A DNA stretch of 51,100 bases from an uncultured Prevotellaceae bacterium (GCA_900316985.1 ONFE01000008.1:1-51100), one strand, 5' to 3'; positions 26,701 to 33,993 are shown, counted from the stretch's first letter. Program-made: numbers and translations. The notes: generated by a model not told the origin, from the sequence alone.

Positions 26701-27129
26701 AGAAAGTCTAACTACTATTTTTCCTGAGGCAGAACCTGATAATGTATATTTTTTTGCTTCTGAAGACAGAGACTGCTCTAAACCGAAGACGTCATCTCCA
26801 ACAGTAACATTCAATTTGGCTGTAGTGCCAGATGCACCTGATGCGTTAACTGCAATACTTGTTATTGTACCGTTGATACCTGATGTAGATAGTTGAAGAT
26901 AAGAAACGGCGACCTTACTTGTACCATAATGAATACCTTTTGTACCATCATAAGTAGATTCTGAAGCATCAGATTCAACCATCCATTCTGTACCATCATC
27001 TGCAGTACCAGACCCACCACATGCAGACGTGAATGTCAACGTACTCGTTTTCTCTTCTGCATAGGCTCCTATACACAGGAACAATGCCAACATTGTAACG
27101 AGCAATGATTTAAAGTAATTTTGTTTCAT
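23779..27129 (-). CDS. Large secreted protein with Big_2-type repeats and C-terminal tail motif
   Basis: An 1116-residue protein with a signal peptide (MKQNYFKSLLVTMLALFLCIGAYA). An N-terminal beta-rich domain (about 25-165) is followed by bacterial Ig-like Big_2 repeats (for example ITYESSKTDVATINNNGEITLLKAGTTTITA and ITYSSDNTEVAEVDAETGTVTVKGAGTATITA). A segment resembling a chitobiase C-terminal-type domain lies in the middle (PPTITFSPASGTEVNYGTQVTITA). A region starting LNENFSS looks like an anchor/jelly-roll domain. The end has YNLQGIRVALPQKGIYVKNGKK. It is probably a surface-exposed or secreted binding protein; no catalytic motif was seen. Confidence 0.8.
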   Translation of the reverse strand: MKQNYFKSLLVTMLALFLCIGAYAEEKTSTLTFTSACGGSGTADDGTEWMVESDASESTYDGTKGIHYGTSKVAVSYLQLSTSGINGTITSIAVNASGASGTTAKLNVTVGDDVFGLEQSLSSEAKKYTLSGSASGKIVVRLSQTSAKKALYVKSIAVTYSTETPSGTQNPNNSFGGVTEYNATIGVGNTMPTFTTSSDGAITYESSKTDVATINNNGEITLLKAGTTTITAKTAQTATFAAGFASYLLKVDKGTPVLSFASETVTAYLGTDQNGPALTNPGDGVPTYTIDPDIATIQPNGFIQPKATGTATVTVTTSSTEAWNSATASYVLKVEAPFSVDAVGTYELVTDASSLNDGDEVLITYIPSSGAGGYVFGEYRPNNNNFGTSYIDSKYVSTDKSTIEIASDFSSNKTVTAAILEETSDTWYFHTNDGYLYAASSSNNQLKASSIADEKNRASINIDDGNATIKFLGDYTRRYLRYNSQSDLFSCYASSSDMKLVQLYRKVPSNVPPTITFSPASGTEVNYGTQVTITARTATSITYSVNGGETVTVEGTSATVTINTHSTITATATNDYGTCNPVTAEYTIHAESPAFTYDPTKYEITIGDDFTAPVLGKAADYDGTITYSSDNTEVAEVDAETGTVTVKGAGTATITATGTATEHFNAATASYTLTVKKQASSVSFAESVVEITYGDNYNKQAATAEGFSGNLVYTSSDETVVKFHGNGVIDVLGPGTVTITATAPATDTTEESSATYTLKVYAPADAVEGATEVLNENFSSCQAEFASWGGNNQFDPVPDELGWETTHCKAGSGYLEIGSASDAGSATSPKFSVTGEAPLSFALAPWIANNSSEDAKVTISLTNATFNTASGESSIELNTGNLTQRAFTTFDQYKIVSNSDEVTITFSGDGGYDRFFLDNVVVGGGAQPAHEINLTFSSLGYLTWVATADIDFSQTEGVTAYQITEATPKKITMVEVDKVPKGAAVMLKGSGTKTLKRTTEEVADLSDNKMLACKDGSVTGNGVNDVTNTDVYVLGNGKSGLGFYMLKGTLQAGKGYLQVSEEGNAKDFIGFEITTGVKTIEIKHDDDAAIYNLQGIRVALPQKGIYVKNGKKYVIN

Positions 27130-27170
27130 ATTAATTGTTTTGTAATTATATAGGCGATTATATCAGTCTG

Positions 27171-27202
27171 CAAAAGTAAACGTTTTTATTGAAACCTCCA
27201 AA
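27171..27202 (-). promoter_or_regulatory. Promoter of the Big_2 protein gene
   Basis: Minus strand: TTTG (27199-27202), 20 bp, TACTTTTG (27171-27178). Both boxes match the consensus. The leader is about 37 nt. A heptad array lies upstream at 27226-27260. Confidence 0.85.
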
Positions 27203-27225
27203 TATTTGTTCCAAAAAGGATAAAT

Positions 27226-27260
27226 GTTAGAGATTAAAGGTTAAAGTTTAGAGGTTAAAG
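27226..27260. repeat. Heptad array, GTTAAAG family
   Basis: Units GTTAGAG, ATTAAAG, GTTAAAG, TTTAGAG, GTTAAAG on the plus strand, nearly identical to the array after ytxH (10693-10735). Each unit has TAA or TAG on the plus strand, opposite to the flanking genes. Confidence 0.85.
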
Positions 27261-27322
27261 TGGAACAGAATACATTCATTCAGATAGAAAACAAGTTCGT
27301 TTACTAAGAAATTATCATTTTA

Positions 27323-27410
27323 AGGGTGCAACGGTGTCACATTGCCGATAAACACTGGGCTTGCACCCTCTTCGGAAGGGTGTCAAGGGTGTCATAAGGG
27401 TGACATGTTT
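27323..27410. repeat. Hairpins and GGGTGTCA direct repeats
   Basis: AGGGTGCAA (27323-27331) pairs with TTGCACCCT (27361-27369). A nested hairpin CACCCTC-TTCG-GAAGGGTG overlaps its right arm, and three near-direct copies of GGGTGTCA/GGGTGACA follow to about 27405. No gene is present. The plan of short direct repeats inside inverted arms resembles that at 107-208, although the sequences differ. Confidence 0.6.
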
Positions 27411-27442
27411 TTTGAAAATTCTCTAGAGAATTCTTCCCGTCC

Positions 27443-27565
27443 GATGATATTTCGGAGTCGGGCGGATGATACTTTGGAGTCGGGCGGATGATACTTTGAA
27501 GTTGGGCGGATGATACTTTGAAGTTGGGCGGATGATACTTTGAAGCGCGGAGGATGATGTTTCCC
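27443..27565. repeat. 22-bp tandem repeat array, about 5.5 copies
   Basis: The unit is GATGATACTTTGAAGTTGGG plus CG, 22 bp. There are five full copies from 27443 to 27552 and a partial sixth. Adjacent copies differ at up to 6 positions, and copies 3 and 4 are identical. There are no unique spacers, so this is not CRISPR. Confidence 0.9.
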
Positions 27566-27574
27566 TTCTAATAG

Positions 27575-27632
27575 GTAGAAGCCTTGCTTCCAATGGGTAG
27601 AAAGGTTGCTTCCAATGGTTGGAAACAAAGCC
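27575..27632. repeat. Second 22-bp repeat of unrelated unit
   Basis: Two copies of a 22-bp unit built on GTAGAA...TTGCTTCCAATGG (27575-27596 and 27597-27618) and a partial third in which TTGGAA inverts the TTCCAA core. The period is identical to that of the adjacent array but the sequence differs. Confidence 0.75.
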
Positions 27633-27640
27633 AACAAAAC

Positions 27641-27668
27641 AGCCGCCCCCTCAGAAGAGGAAGCGGCT
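27641..27668 (-). terminator. Terminator after the 483-residue secreted protein gene
   Basis: A stem with AGCCGC / GCGGCT ends and an inner CTC/GAG pairing, followed on the minus strand by GTTTTG. It lies about 45 bp past the stop at 27714. Confidence 0.65.
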
Positions 27669-27713
27669 TAGAGAATTTGTTTTACTAAGTGAGAAATAGT
27701 TATCGTTTATGAA

Positions 27714-29165
27714 TTATTGAATCACTTTCTTTCCGTTCTTGATGACCACGCCTTTATACTGGGCGTTGACCTTCTGGCCGGCAAGGTTGTAAATGGCGTT
27801 ACTCTTTGTCTGTTCTGCAGAAACGGTGTTGATGCCTGCAGGTACATAGCCTTCACCGGAGAAACCAACGACTTCGTAGATGGTAACACTTGTACGTGTA
27901 GAGGTGCATTTGCCGTCGTCGAATCCCCATACATTCCAGTAAAGACCAGAATCTGTAGCAACTTCCTCACCTGTTACCTCGTCCTTATAGAATCCGGGAG
28001 CATCGAGGGCTTCTTTCAGTTGACTGAGCAGGAATACGGTTTCATTTGCGCCTTCACCAGCTACTGTCAACGAACCTACAGGAACAGCACCACCAATACT
28101 CGTGATGGAACCATTGCCCCAACCTACATAACCATCGGAACCCGTAACGGTAGTAATGAACACAACCTTGGCGTCGTCAGAGTAGCCTGCAAACTCGGAG
28201 GCTAGAATATTACCGCCGTCAGAGATTGAAATAGATTTACCCTCTGTTTCGTATTCCAAAGCGGGTCCAACCAATTCGTCTATATATTTTTGAGTTGCAA
28301 AATATACTTTCTTGATAGTAAAGCTTCCAGGAGCTACGTTCTGAATACCAATCTGGTTAACAGCATTCTTGAAACTGGCGTTAAGTGGAACCATCAAAAG
28401 GGACTCGCCGGCATTGACAACTCCTTTCGAAGTGTCTCCATCAGTTGCTCCGTTGCCATATTGGACAAGCACCTGAGTTCCAACTTCTGAACTGGGATCA
28501 ACTTCAACGACCAGGTAGTCAAACTCACTGGCGTCGAAACCGCCCAGCCATATGCCGAACCAACTATAAGCCGTTGCACCGGTGAGGGTTTTTGAGCCAT
28601 CGGCATTGGTGGTTCCGCTAAGACTGCCGAAATCAACGTCCTTTGTCTGAGCAGGCTCGGGTTTTACAGCCTCCCACTCGGCTGTGGTGGCAAAATACAC
28701 TTCTTCAATGGTGATGGAACCTCCGCCCTGACCACCCTGGATGGCAATCTGGTTGATGGTCTTTTTCTGGGCCTCATCAAGCTGGAGGGCAGCATAGCCA
28801 CCAGTTTCCGACTTGTTGATTGTGGCCGAAGCCTGGGCAAAATCGGTACCATACTGGCCAATGGTACCAAGACATTTATACTGGGCAATCAGTGAGATAT
28901 CGGCCGTTGAAGAAGAATACTTCACAACGACATAATCCCATGCAGAGCCGTCATAATAGATGACTGAAGAGTCGTCGGCGGTCTTTGCCTCCTCGTTCTG
29001 TACAGGTTCACCCTGAGCAAGGAGCACACCCTTCCAGTCCCATCCGCCAAGCGTGAATGCAGTCCCATATTGGAAGCCTTCAATCTTGGTGAAGTCGATG
29101 GTCTCTTTGGCGTTAACACTCAGTGCCACGAAAGCAACTGCAATCAGCGTAAAAAATTTCTTCAT
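27714..29165 (-). CDS. Secreted beta-sandwich protein with internal duplication and C-terminal tail motif
   Basis: A 483-residue protein with a signal peptide (MKKFFTLIAVAFVALSVNA). Two similar segments (about 20-165 and 175-295) follow the same path: D-F-x-x-(I/L) at the start, a Gly/Trp-rich strand, then (D/F)DY(V/L)VV(K/E)V, an Ala/Gly-rich QYG or QYK, an NQI(A/G)IQ motif and a closing I-x-x-VYFAT. This looks like a duplicated carbohydrate-binding-type beta sandwich, though no named CBM family could be assigned. The end is YNLAGQKVNAQYKGVVIKNGKK. It is next to a GH5 enzyme, which fits a polysaccharide-binding role, but this is inferred. Unlike the other two tailed genes, it has no small acidic ORF after it. 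Confidence 0.7.
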   Translation of the reverse strand: MKKFFTLIAVAFVALSVNAKETIDFTKIEGFQYGTAFTLGGWDWKGVLLAQGEPVQNEEAKTADDSSVIYYDGSAWDYVVVKYSSSTADISLIAQYKCLGTIGQYGTDFAQASATINKSETGGYAALQLDEAQKKTINQIAIQGGQGGGSITIEEVYFATTAEWEAVKPEPAQTKDVDFGSLSGTTNADGSKTLTGATAYSWFGIWLGGFDASEFDYLVVEVDPSSEVGTQVLVQYGNGATDGDTSKGVVNAGESLLMVPLNASFKNAVNQIGIQNVAPGSFTIKKVYFATQKYIDELVGPALEYETEGKSISISDGGNILASEFAGYSDDAKVVFITTVTGSDGYVGWGNGSITSIGGAVPVGSLTVAGEGANETVFLLSQLKEALDAPGFYKDEVTGEEVATDSGLYWNVWGFDDGKCTSTRTSVTIYEVVGFSGEGYVPAGINTVSAEQTKSNAIYNLAGQKVNAQYKGVVIKNGKKVIQ

Positions 29166-29212
29166 AAATGTAAAATTTAGGTTATTATTAGATAATTATC
29201 AGTATTCTGCTG

Positions 29213-29220
29213 CAAAATTA
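29213..29220 (-). promoter_or_regulatory. -7 box of the 483-residue secreted protein gene
   Basis: Minus-strand TAATTTTG followed by CAGCAG, about 48 bp before the ATG. The -33 region has no exact TTTG. Confidence 0.45.
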
Positions 29221-29311
29221 ATACTTTTTCCTGAAACGGACTGATACTTATTTTGCAAATACATATACTTTTCTTTTTATGTAAGGAAAAATCATCATTT
29301 TCCGCCGATTC

Positions 29312-30619
29312 TCACTTCCCGGCGCTGCTGATACGGGCCACCTGCTCGCGGATGACCTGGATGGTGGTGGTGTCGGTGGAGAAGACGGAATTGAGGCCCT
29401 GGGCTTCCTGTGCGGGGTCGCCGGTGTAGGGGTCGCCTACCTGCCATTGCTGATGGGTGGGATTGGCTTCGCCGCCCCAGCCCCAAAAGTTGCAGCCGGC
29501 GAAATTGCCGCCGGAGAGGGCGTTCTCGGCTACAAGTCCGAAGACGTAGCGGTAATAGGCATCGCGGACGGTGGTGGTACTCTCCTGTGAATAGGAGAAT
29601 CCATCGCGGGGGAATCCGAACTCTTCCATGACGACTGGCTTGCGGAGGCGGTTGGCGAGCTGTACATGCTCGTCGATATAGGCCTTGGTGTTGCGGCAGC
29701 TTTGTTCAAGGTCTTTGCGGAGGGTGCGCTCGTGGGCCCATCCCCAGTTGTAGGGCCAGAGGTGGATGTTCATGTAGTCGACGTTGGCATCGGAGCAGAT
29801 CTGCTCGTAGAGGTCCATATCATTCTCGCAGCCCCAGCTGCCTTCGGAGCCGATGGAGATGAGGTGGTTCTTGTCGAGTTCACGAATGAGGCAGGAGGCT
29901 TCGCTGAGCCAGTGGGCGAAGGGTTGCTTGGCTTCCTCGCTGAAGGCGCGGGGCTCGTTGCCTATCTGCCAGGACATGATGGCAGGATCGTCGGTATACT
30001 TGAGTCCGGTGTATCGATTAGTACGTGAGATGATATCTCTAACATACTGATAAAAAAGCTGATGTGCTTTTTCGTTAGAGGCATACTTCGAGACAAAATT
30101 CATGAAGGCGGGATAGCCTGCTTCGTTGGGACGCGGGGCCTTGCCCTCGCCTGCATGTTCGAGATAGAAGCCGTAGCCTCCACTCCATTCCCAGGAGTTG
30201 TTGAGGTAGAGGACGGCGACCATCTGGCGCTTTCCCATCTCCATGAGGAGGTAGTCGAGTCCGGCGAGGATGGTGTCGTTATAGACGCCGGGTGCTTTCT
30301 GGAGGGTGGGTTCTACCTTGGTGGTGACGCCCTGTTCTCCGTCGGAGCCCACAAGGATGCGGAGGTTGTCGATGCCCATGGCCTTGAGGTTGTCGAGCTC
30401 GCGGACGAGCCGCTGGCGGTCGCCCCCCTGTCCTTCGGAACCGAGGATGGCGCCGTACCAGAAGTTGGTACCTACGTAATAATAGGGTTTGCCGTTGCGG
30501 AGAAAATGGCCGTCCTTCATCTGTACGAAGGGTGACGGCTTGAGGGGTTTCTTAGGTTTTTTGGCGCTGACGCCCATGCAGGTGATGGCCAATGCTAATA
30601 GAACGATTAGTTTATTCAT
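29312..30619 (-). CDS. GH5 family beta-mannanase-like glycoside hydrolase
   Basis: A 435-residue protein with a signal peptide (MNKLIVLLALAITCMGVSA). The (beta/alpha)8 barrel begins with FLRNGKPYYYVGTNFWYGAILGSEG. The acid/base Glu is in MSWQIGNEPRAF (near 219), and the nucleophile Glu is in KPVVMEEFGFPRDG (near 333). The NFWYGAILGS and GxxNLRILVGSDG segments fit the GH5 subfamily 7 mannanases, which cut beta-1,4-mannan chains. It probably acts in the periplasm or outside the cell. It lies downstream of a BadF-type sugar kinase with about 60 bp between them, so the pair could be co-expressed, although no SusC/SusD genes are in the window. Confidence 0.88.
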   Translation of the reverse strand: MNKLIVLLALAITCMGVSAKKPKKPLKPSPFVQMKDGHFLRNGKPYYYVGTNFWYGAILGSEGQGGDRQRLVRELDNLKAMGIDNLRILVGSDGEQGVTTKVEPTLQKAPGVYNDTILAGLDYLLMEMGKRQMVAVLYLNNSWEWSGGYGFYLEHAGEGKAPRPNEAGYPAFMNFVSKYASNEKAHQLFYQYVRDIISRTNRYTGLKYTDDPAIMSWQIGNEPRAFSEEAKQPFAHWLSEASCLIRELDKNHLISIGSEGSWGCENDMDLYEQICSDANVDYMNIHLWPYNWGWAHERTLRKDLEQSCRNTKAYIDEHVQLANRLRKPVVMEEFGFPRDGFSYSQESTTTVRDAYYRYVFGLVAENALSGGNFAGCNFWGWGGEANPTHQQWQVGDPYTGDPAQEAQGLNSVFSTDTTTIQVIREQVARISSAGK

Positions 30620-30639
30620 TATACTTTTTTTTTAATTTT

Positions 30640-30682
30640 AGGTCTTTAAGGACTTTAAGGACTTTAGGGACTTTAAGGACAG
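30640..30682. repeat. 9-bp tandem array after the kinase gene
   Basis: Four or so units of CTTTAAGGA, one with a single change (CTTTAGGGA), just past the stop codon of the kinase gene. It matches the 9-mer family at 11399-11437. Confidence 0.85.
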
Positions 30683-31567
30683 TCAGGCTGAGTGATACTT
30701 TACCAGGCCGGACATGGGACTCTGGACAATGGCCTTAACGGGGTATGCCATGAGGTCTTCGGAAACGGGACTGAGGTATTCGCGGAAATGCCAGGCAACG
30801 CTGCCGATGAATCCTACGGGGAGTTCTGGACGGCCGTAGGGATGGATGTTGAAATTGAAGAAGTCCTCGAAGGCGCAACCTACGAAGAAGTCGATGGTAC
30901 TCTCATCGGTGCCCACTTCGGAAGTGCCCACCAGGTGCTTGCGGATGAAGGGACAGAAGGAGGCAAGGAAACGGTTTGCTCCGGGCTGGCGATAGACGCG
31001 GTCGATGATCTCCTCGTAAGTGAGATGATACTCGCTGAGGAACTCTTCGCGGAGCTGGTCGGAAAGCTGGCGCTTGAAGAGATGCTGCAGGAAGACACGA
31101 CCGAGATAAGCGCCGCTGCCTTCATCACCGAGGATATAGCCGAGCGGGGGGATGTTGTCGACGATGTTCTCGCCGTCGTAAACGCAGGAGTTGCTGCCGG
31201 TGCCCATGATACAGGCGATACCCGCCTCACGGCCGAAAAGGGCGCGTGCGGCTCCGAGCATATCACTCTCCACGTGGATTTCGGCTTCGGGGAACTGTTC
31301 GGCGAGAATCTTCTCCACCTTATTCTTATAGGGAGGGATGCAGCCGGCACCGTAGAAAAAGATTTGGAAATCTTTTTCAGGATGAAGGATGAAGGATGAA
31401 GGATGAAAGTTTTCTTCAAATGAAGATTCTTCGAGGCTCTCTTTGATCTGGGTCTCTGACATGTGGACGGGATTGATGCCAGGGGTTACTTTCTGCTCGA
31501 TGATTTCACCATTCTCGACGAAGGCCCAATCGGTCTTCGTACTTCCGCTGTCGGCAATGAGTATCAT
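30683..31567 (-). CDS. BadF/BadG-type ATPase, probable N-acetylglucosamine kinase-like enzyme
   Basis: A 294-residue member of the ASKHA fold. Phosphate-1 loop ADSGSTKTDWAFV is at residues 5-17; phosphate-2 loop IMGTGSNSCVYDG is near 121; LGDEGSGAYLGR follows near 147. These match the BadF/BadG family, which includes N-acetylglucosamine kinases. The substrate is not proven. Residues about 55-64 (FHPSSFILHP) are encoded by four copies of a 7-bp repeat in its stop-free orientation and have no counterpart in related proteins I know. It lies upstream of the GH5 gene and is transcribed divergently from the MscS gene from an overlapping promoter region. Confidence 0.8.
   Translation of the reverse strand: MILIADSGSTKTDWAFVENGEIIEQKVTPGINPVHMSETQIKESLEESSFEENFHPSSFILHPEKDFQIFFYGAGCIPPYKNKVEKILAEQFPEAEIHVESDMLGAARALFGREAGIACIMGTGSNSCVYDGENIVDNIPPLGYILGDEGSGAYLGRVFLQHLFKRQLSDQLREEFLSEYHLTYEEIIDRVYRQPGANRFLASFCPFIRKHLVGTSEVGTDESTIDFFVGCAFEDFFNFNIHPYGRPELPVGFIGSVAWHFREYLSPVSEDLMAYPVKAIVQSPMSGLVKYHSA
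31379..31406. repeat. Four perfect heptads AGGATGA inside the kinase gene
   Basis: AGGATGA is repeated four times on the plus strand. The gene is on the minus strand, where the array reads TCATCCT and is open in frame, encoding HPSSFILHP. On the plus strand TGA occurs every 7 bases. Confidence 0.9.
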
Positions 31568-31594
31568 TATTTTACAGTTTATTAAAAATTATTG

Positions 31595-31634
31595 TTTGCA
31601 AAGTTAAGGCAAAATATGTACTTTTGCAAGCAAA
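31595..31634. promoter_or_regulatory. Overlapping divergent promoters of kinase and MscS genes
   Basis: Plus strand: TTTG (31595-31598), 20 bp, TACTTTTG (31619-31626), for the MscS gene. Minus strand: TAACTTTG at 31599-31606 for the kinase. The plus -33 box abuts the minus -7 box, so the two promoters are interlocked face to face and can hardly be used at the same moment. Confidence 0.7.
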
Positions 31635-31644
31635 ACAAGAAAAA

Positions 31645-33972
31645 ATGAAGAAAATTCTCTTTCTGATATTATTCCTCGGAGCATTCGTGCAGACACAGGC
31701 CGTGCTCAAAGAACAAGACCTTGAGAAGACGCTCAACATCCTCAGGCAGGAACTCACCGATACCCACCACGACCAGGAAAAGAACTCGGAACTGACGAAG
31801 AAGCGCAACGAGGAGACCTTCAGGGAACTCATCGAGACGCTGCAACGGAGCAACCAGAACGCGCTGATGCTCTATTCGCAGAAGGAGGGGTACGTGTTTG
31901 ACCAGGCGTATGCCTGCCACGAGGCCACGGAACAGTTCAGGAAGTTCAAGCAGGCGACGATGCCCTTCCGCAACTACATTGAATACTTTGACACGGAGAT
32001 TGCACGCTACGACTCGCTCATCAACTCGCTGCAGACAATGCAGACGCGGCGCCTGAGCGAAAAGGCGAAAATTGACCGCAACGTGTGTCTGACCTATGCC
32101 GTGAACATCCGCAACACGGTGCAGGACAACAAGCAGCAGATGCAGGACTACATCGACATCTACGAACGCACGCAGAACAGGCTGGAATACCTCAACGACT
32201 ATGCCACGAAGCGCTACAACGAGATACAGAACGACATCTTCCGCAACGGCGACCAGAACTATTTCACCATCCTGGGAAGGCTGGGCGCGTACGTGGAATA
32301 CACGATGTCGAGCGTGAAGGACAAGTACCGCCCGATGAAAGTGAAGTCGCAATGGGACTCGCGCTACATCTTCTTCCTGTTCACCTTCATCGCGCTCTAC
32401 GGCTTCATCGCCTTCGTGCTGAACACCCTAGCCATCCGCTACCTGATACCGAAACGCTTCCGCTCGGAGACTTTCCTCAAGAAACGCAACCCCATCATCA
32501 TCGCCACCTCGGCGGTGACGCTGGCCATCATCCTGATGGTGCTGCGACTGACGGTGAGCCAGAACTTCCTCATCATGGCCTCGAAACTGCTGGTGCAGTA
32601 CATGTGGATGCTCTCGGTGGTGCTCATCTCGCTGCTGCTCCGCGTGGACGGCAGTCAGATCAGAAGTGCCATGCGCATCTATGCCCCGCTGCTCTTCGTG
32701 GGATTTATCGTCATAGCCTTCCGCATCGTGCTCATCCCGAACTACCTGGTGAACCTCATCTTCCCTCCCCTGCTGCTGCTCTCGGCCCTGTGGCAATGGA
32801 GCGTGATCAGGCGCCATGGCAAGCGCATACCGCACAGTGACGTGAACTACTCGTACATCACGCTGGCTATCTTCGTGGCGAGCGTAGGCTGTGCATGGTA
32901 CGGCTACACGCTGCTGGCCGTGCAGATACTGATCTGGTGGACCATGCAGCTGACGTGCATCCTGACCATCACCTGTCTGGTGGGATGGATGAAGAAATAC
33001 AGCGAGCGCCACAACATCTATGAGCGCCCCATCAACGAGACGTGGCTGTTCCGCTTCGTCTACAGGGTGTTGCTGCCGTGGTTGATCCTGGCTTCCGTAT
33101 GGATTTCCATCTACTGGGCTGCGGATGTGTTCAATCTCGGAGAACTGACACGGCGCATCATGACGACGAACTTCGTAGACGAGAAGTATCTCAAGGTGAG
33201 CATCCTCTCGCTGCTGATCGTCATCGCCCTCTATTTCCTCTTCGGCTACCTCAACCGTGTGAGCATCGCCGTCCTGAAGCTCTACCTGAGCAAGGGCGAC
33301 AAGAAACTGGCGGCATCGAGGACGGTGATGGGCAAGAACGTGATACAGGTGATCGTATGGGGTGCGTGGCTGCTCATCTCGCTCGCCATCTTCCACGTGG
33401 ACAACACCTGGCTGGTGGTAATCTCAGGCGGTCTGTCAACCGGTATCGGTTTCGCCTTGAAAGACATCATCGAGAACATCTACTACGGCATCTCGCTGAT
33501 GGCCGGACGCGTGAAGGTGGGCGACTGGATAGAAATTGACGGTACGAAAGGAAAGGTGAATTCCATCAGCTACACCTCCACGATGGTGGAAAGCATTGAC
33601 GGTACGATCATCGCCTTCACCAACTCACAGCTCTTCACCAAGAACTACCGCAACCTGACGAAGAACCACGGCTACGTGCTGTCGCTGATACCCTTCGGCG
33701 TGGCCTACAACTCGAACATGAAGGACGTGATGGAAACGGTGGAGAAGGCCGTGGTCGACATGAAGCACCCCTACGTGGACAAGAAGAAGCAGGTGAAGGT
33801 GGTGTTCACCGAATTCGGTGACAGCAGCATCAATTTCAAGCTGCTCTGCTGGGTGGATGCCGTGAAGCAGATCTATGCCGTAAGCGACATCATGGAGCGT
33901 ATCTACGACGTACTCGGCGAGAAAGGTATCCAGATTCCTTTCCCACAGCGCGACGTTCACATTATTTCTTAA
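31645..33972 (+). CDS. MscS-family mechanosensitive channel with large periplasmic N-terminus
   Basis: The frame is open from 31624, but the ATG at 31645 (MKKILFLILFLGAFVQTQA, signal peptide) is preferred, giving 775 residues. A charged coiled-coil region, probably periplasmic, spans about 20-235. It is followed by multiple membrane spans (about 240-600) and the MscS core: a pore helix segment VVISGGLSTGIGFALKDIIENIYYGISLMAGRVKVGDWIEI, then the beta domain (GTKGKVNSISYTSTMVESIDGTIIAFTNSQLFTKNYRNL). It releases solutes under osmotic downshock. It resembles the larger YbdG/MscK-like members rather than the 286-residue MscS. A run of TAACGA units follows the stop. Confidence 0.9.
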   Translation: MKKILFLILFLGAFVQTQAVLKEQDLEKTLNILRQELTDTHHDQEKNSELTKKRNEETFRELIETLQRSNQNALMLYSQKEGYVFDQAYACHEATEQFRKFKQATMPFRNYIEYFDTEIARYDSLINSLQTMQTRRLSEKAKIDRNVCLTYAVNIRNTVQDNKQQMQDYIDIYERTQNRLEYLNDYATKRYNEIQNDIFRNGDQNYFTILGRLGAYVEYTMSSVKDKYRPMKVKSQWDSRYIFFLFTFIALYGFIAFVLNTLAIRYLIPKRFRSETFLKKRNPIIIATSAVTLAIILMVLRLTVSQNFLIMASKLLVQYMWMLSVVLISLLLRVDGSQIRSAMRIYAPLLFVGFIVIAFRIVLIPNYLVNLIFPPLLLLSALWQWSVIRRHGKRIPHSDVNYSYITLAIFVASVGCAWYGYTLLAVQILIWWTMQLTCILTITCLVGWMKKYSERHNIYERPINETWLFRFVYRVLLPWLILASVWISIYWAADVFNLGELTRRIMTTNFVDEKYLKVSILSLLIVIALYFLFGYLNRVSIAVLKLYLSKGDKKLAASRTVMGKNVIQVIVWGAWLLISLAIFHVDNTWLVVISGGLSTGIGFALKDIIENIYYGISLMAGRVKVGDWIEIDGTKGKVNSISYTSTMVESIDGTIIAFTNSQLFTKNYRNLTKNHGYVLSLIPFGVAYNSNMKDVMETVEKAVVDMKHPYVDKKKQVKVVFTEFGDSSINFKLLCWVDAVKQIYAVSDIMERIYDVLGEKGIQIPFPQRDVHIIS

Positions 33973-33993
33973 CGATAACGGTAACGATAACGA
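33969..33993. repeat. TAACGA hexamer array at the MscS stop codon
   Basis: TAACGA, TAACGG, TAACGA, TAACGA start with the stop codon itself. The period is 6, so all TAA triplets are in one frame. Confidence 0.8.

Noticed and set aside
27443-27632. Possible CRISPR array
   Set aside because: Repeats are directly adjacent at 22 bp with no unique spacers, and no cas genes are present.
27392-27637. 81-codon minus-strand frame over the 22-bp repeats
   Set aside because: It is translated repeat DNA with no family resemblance, and the 22-bp period is not a multiple of 3, so the repeats are read in changing frames.
29312-31567. Complete polysaccharide utilisation locus around the GH5 gene
   Set aside because: No SusC/SusD pair, sensor-regulator or further glycoside hydrolase is present on either side within the window.
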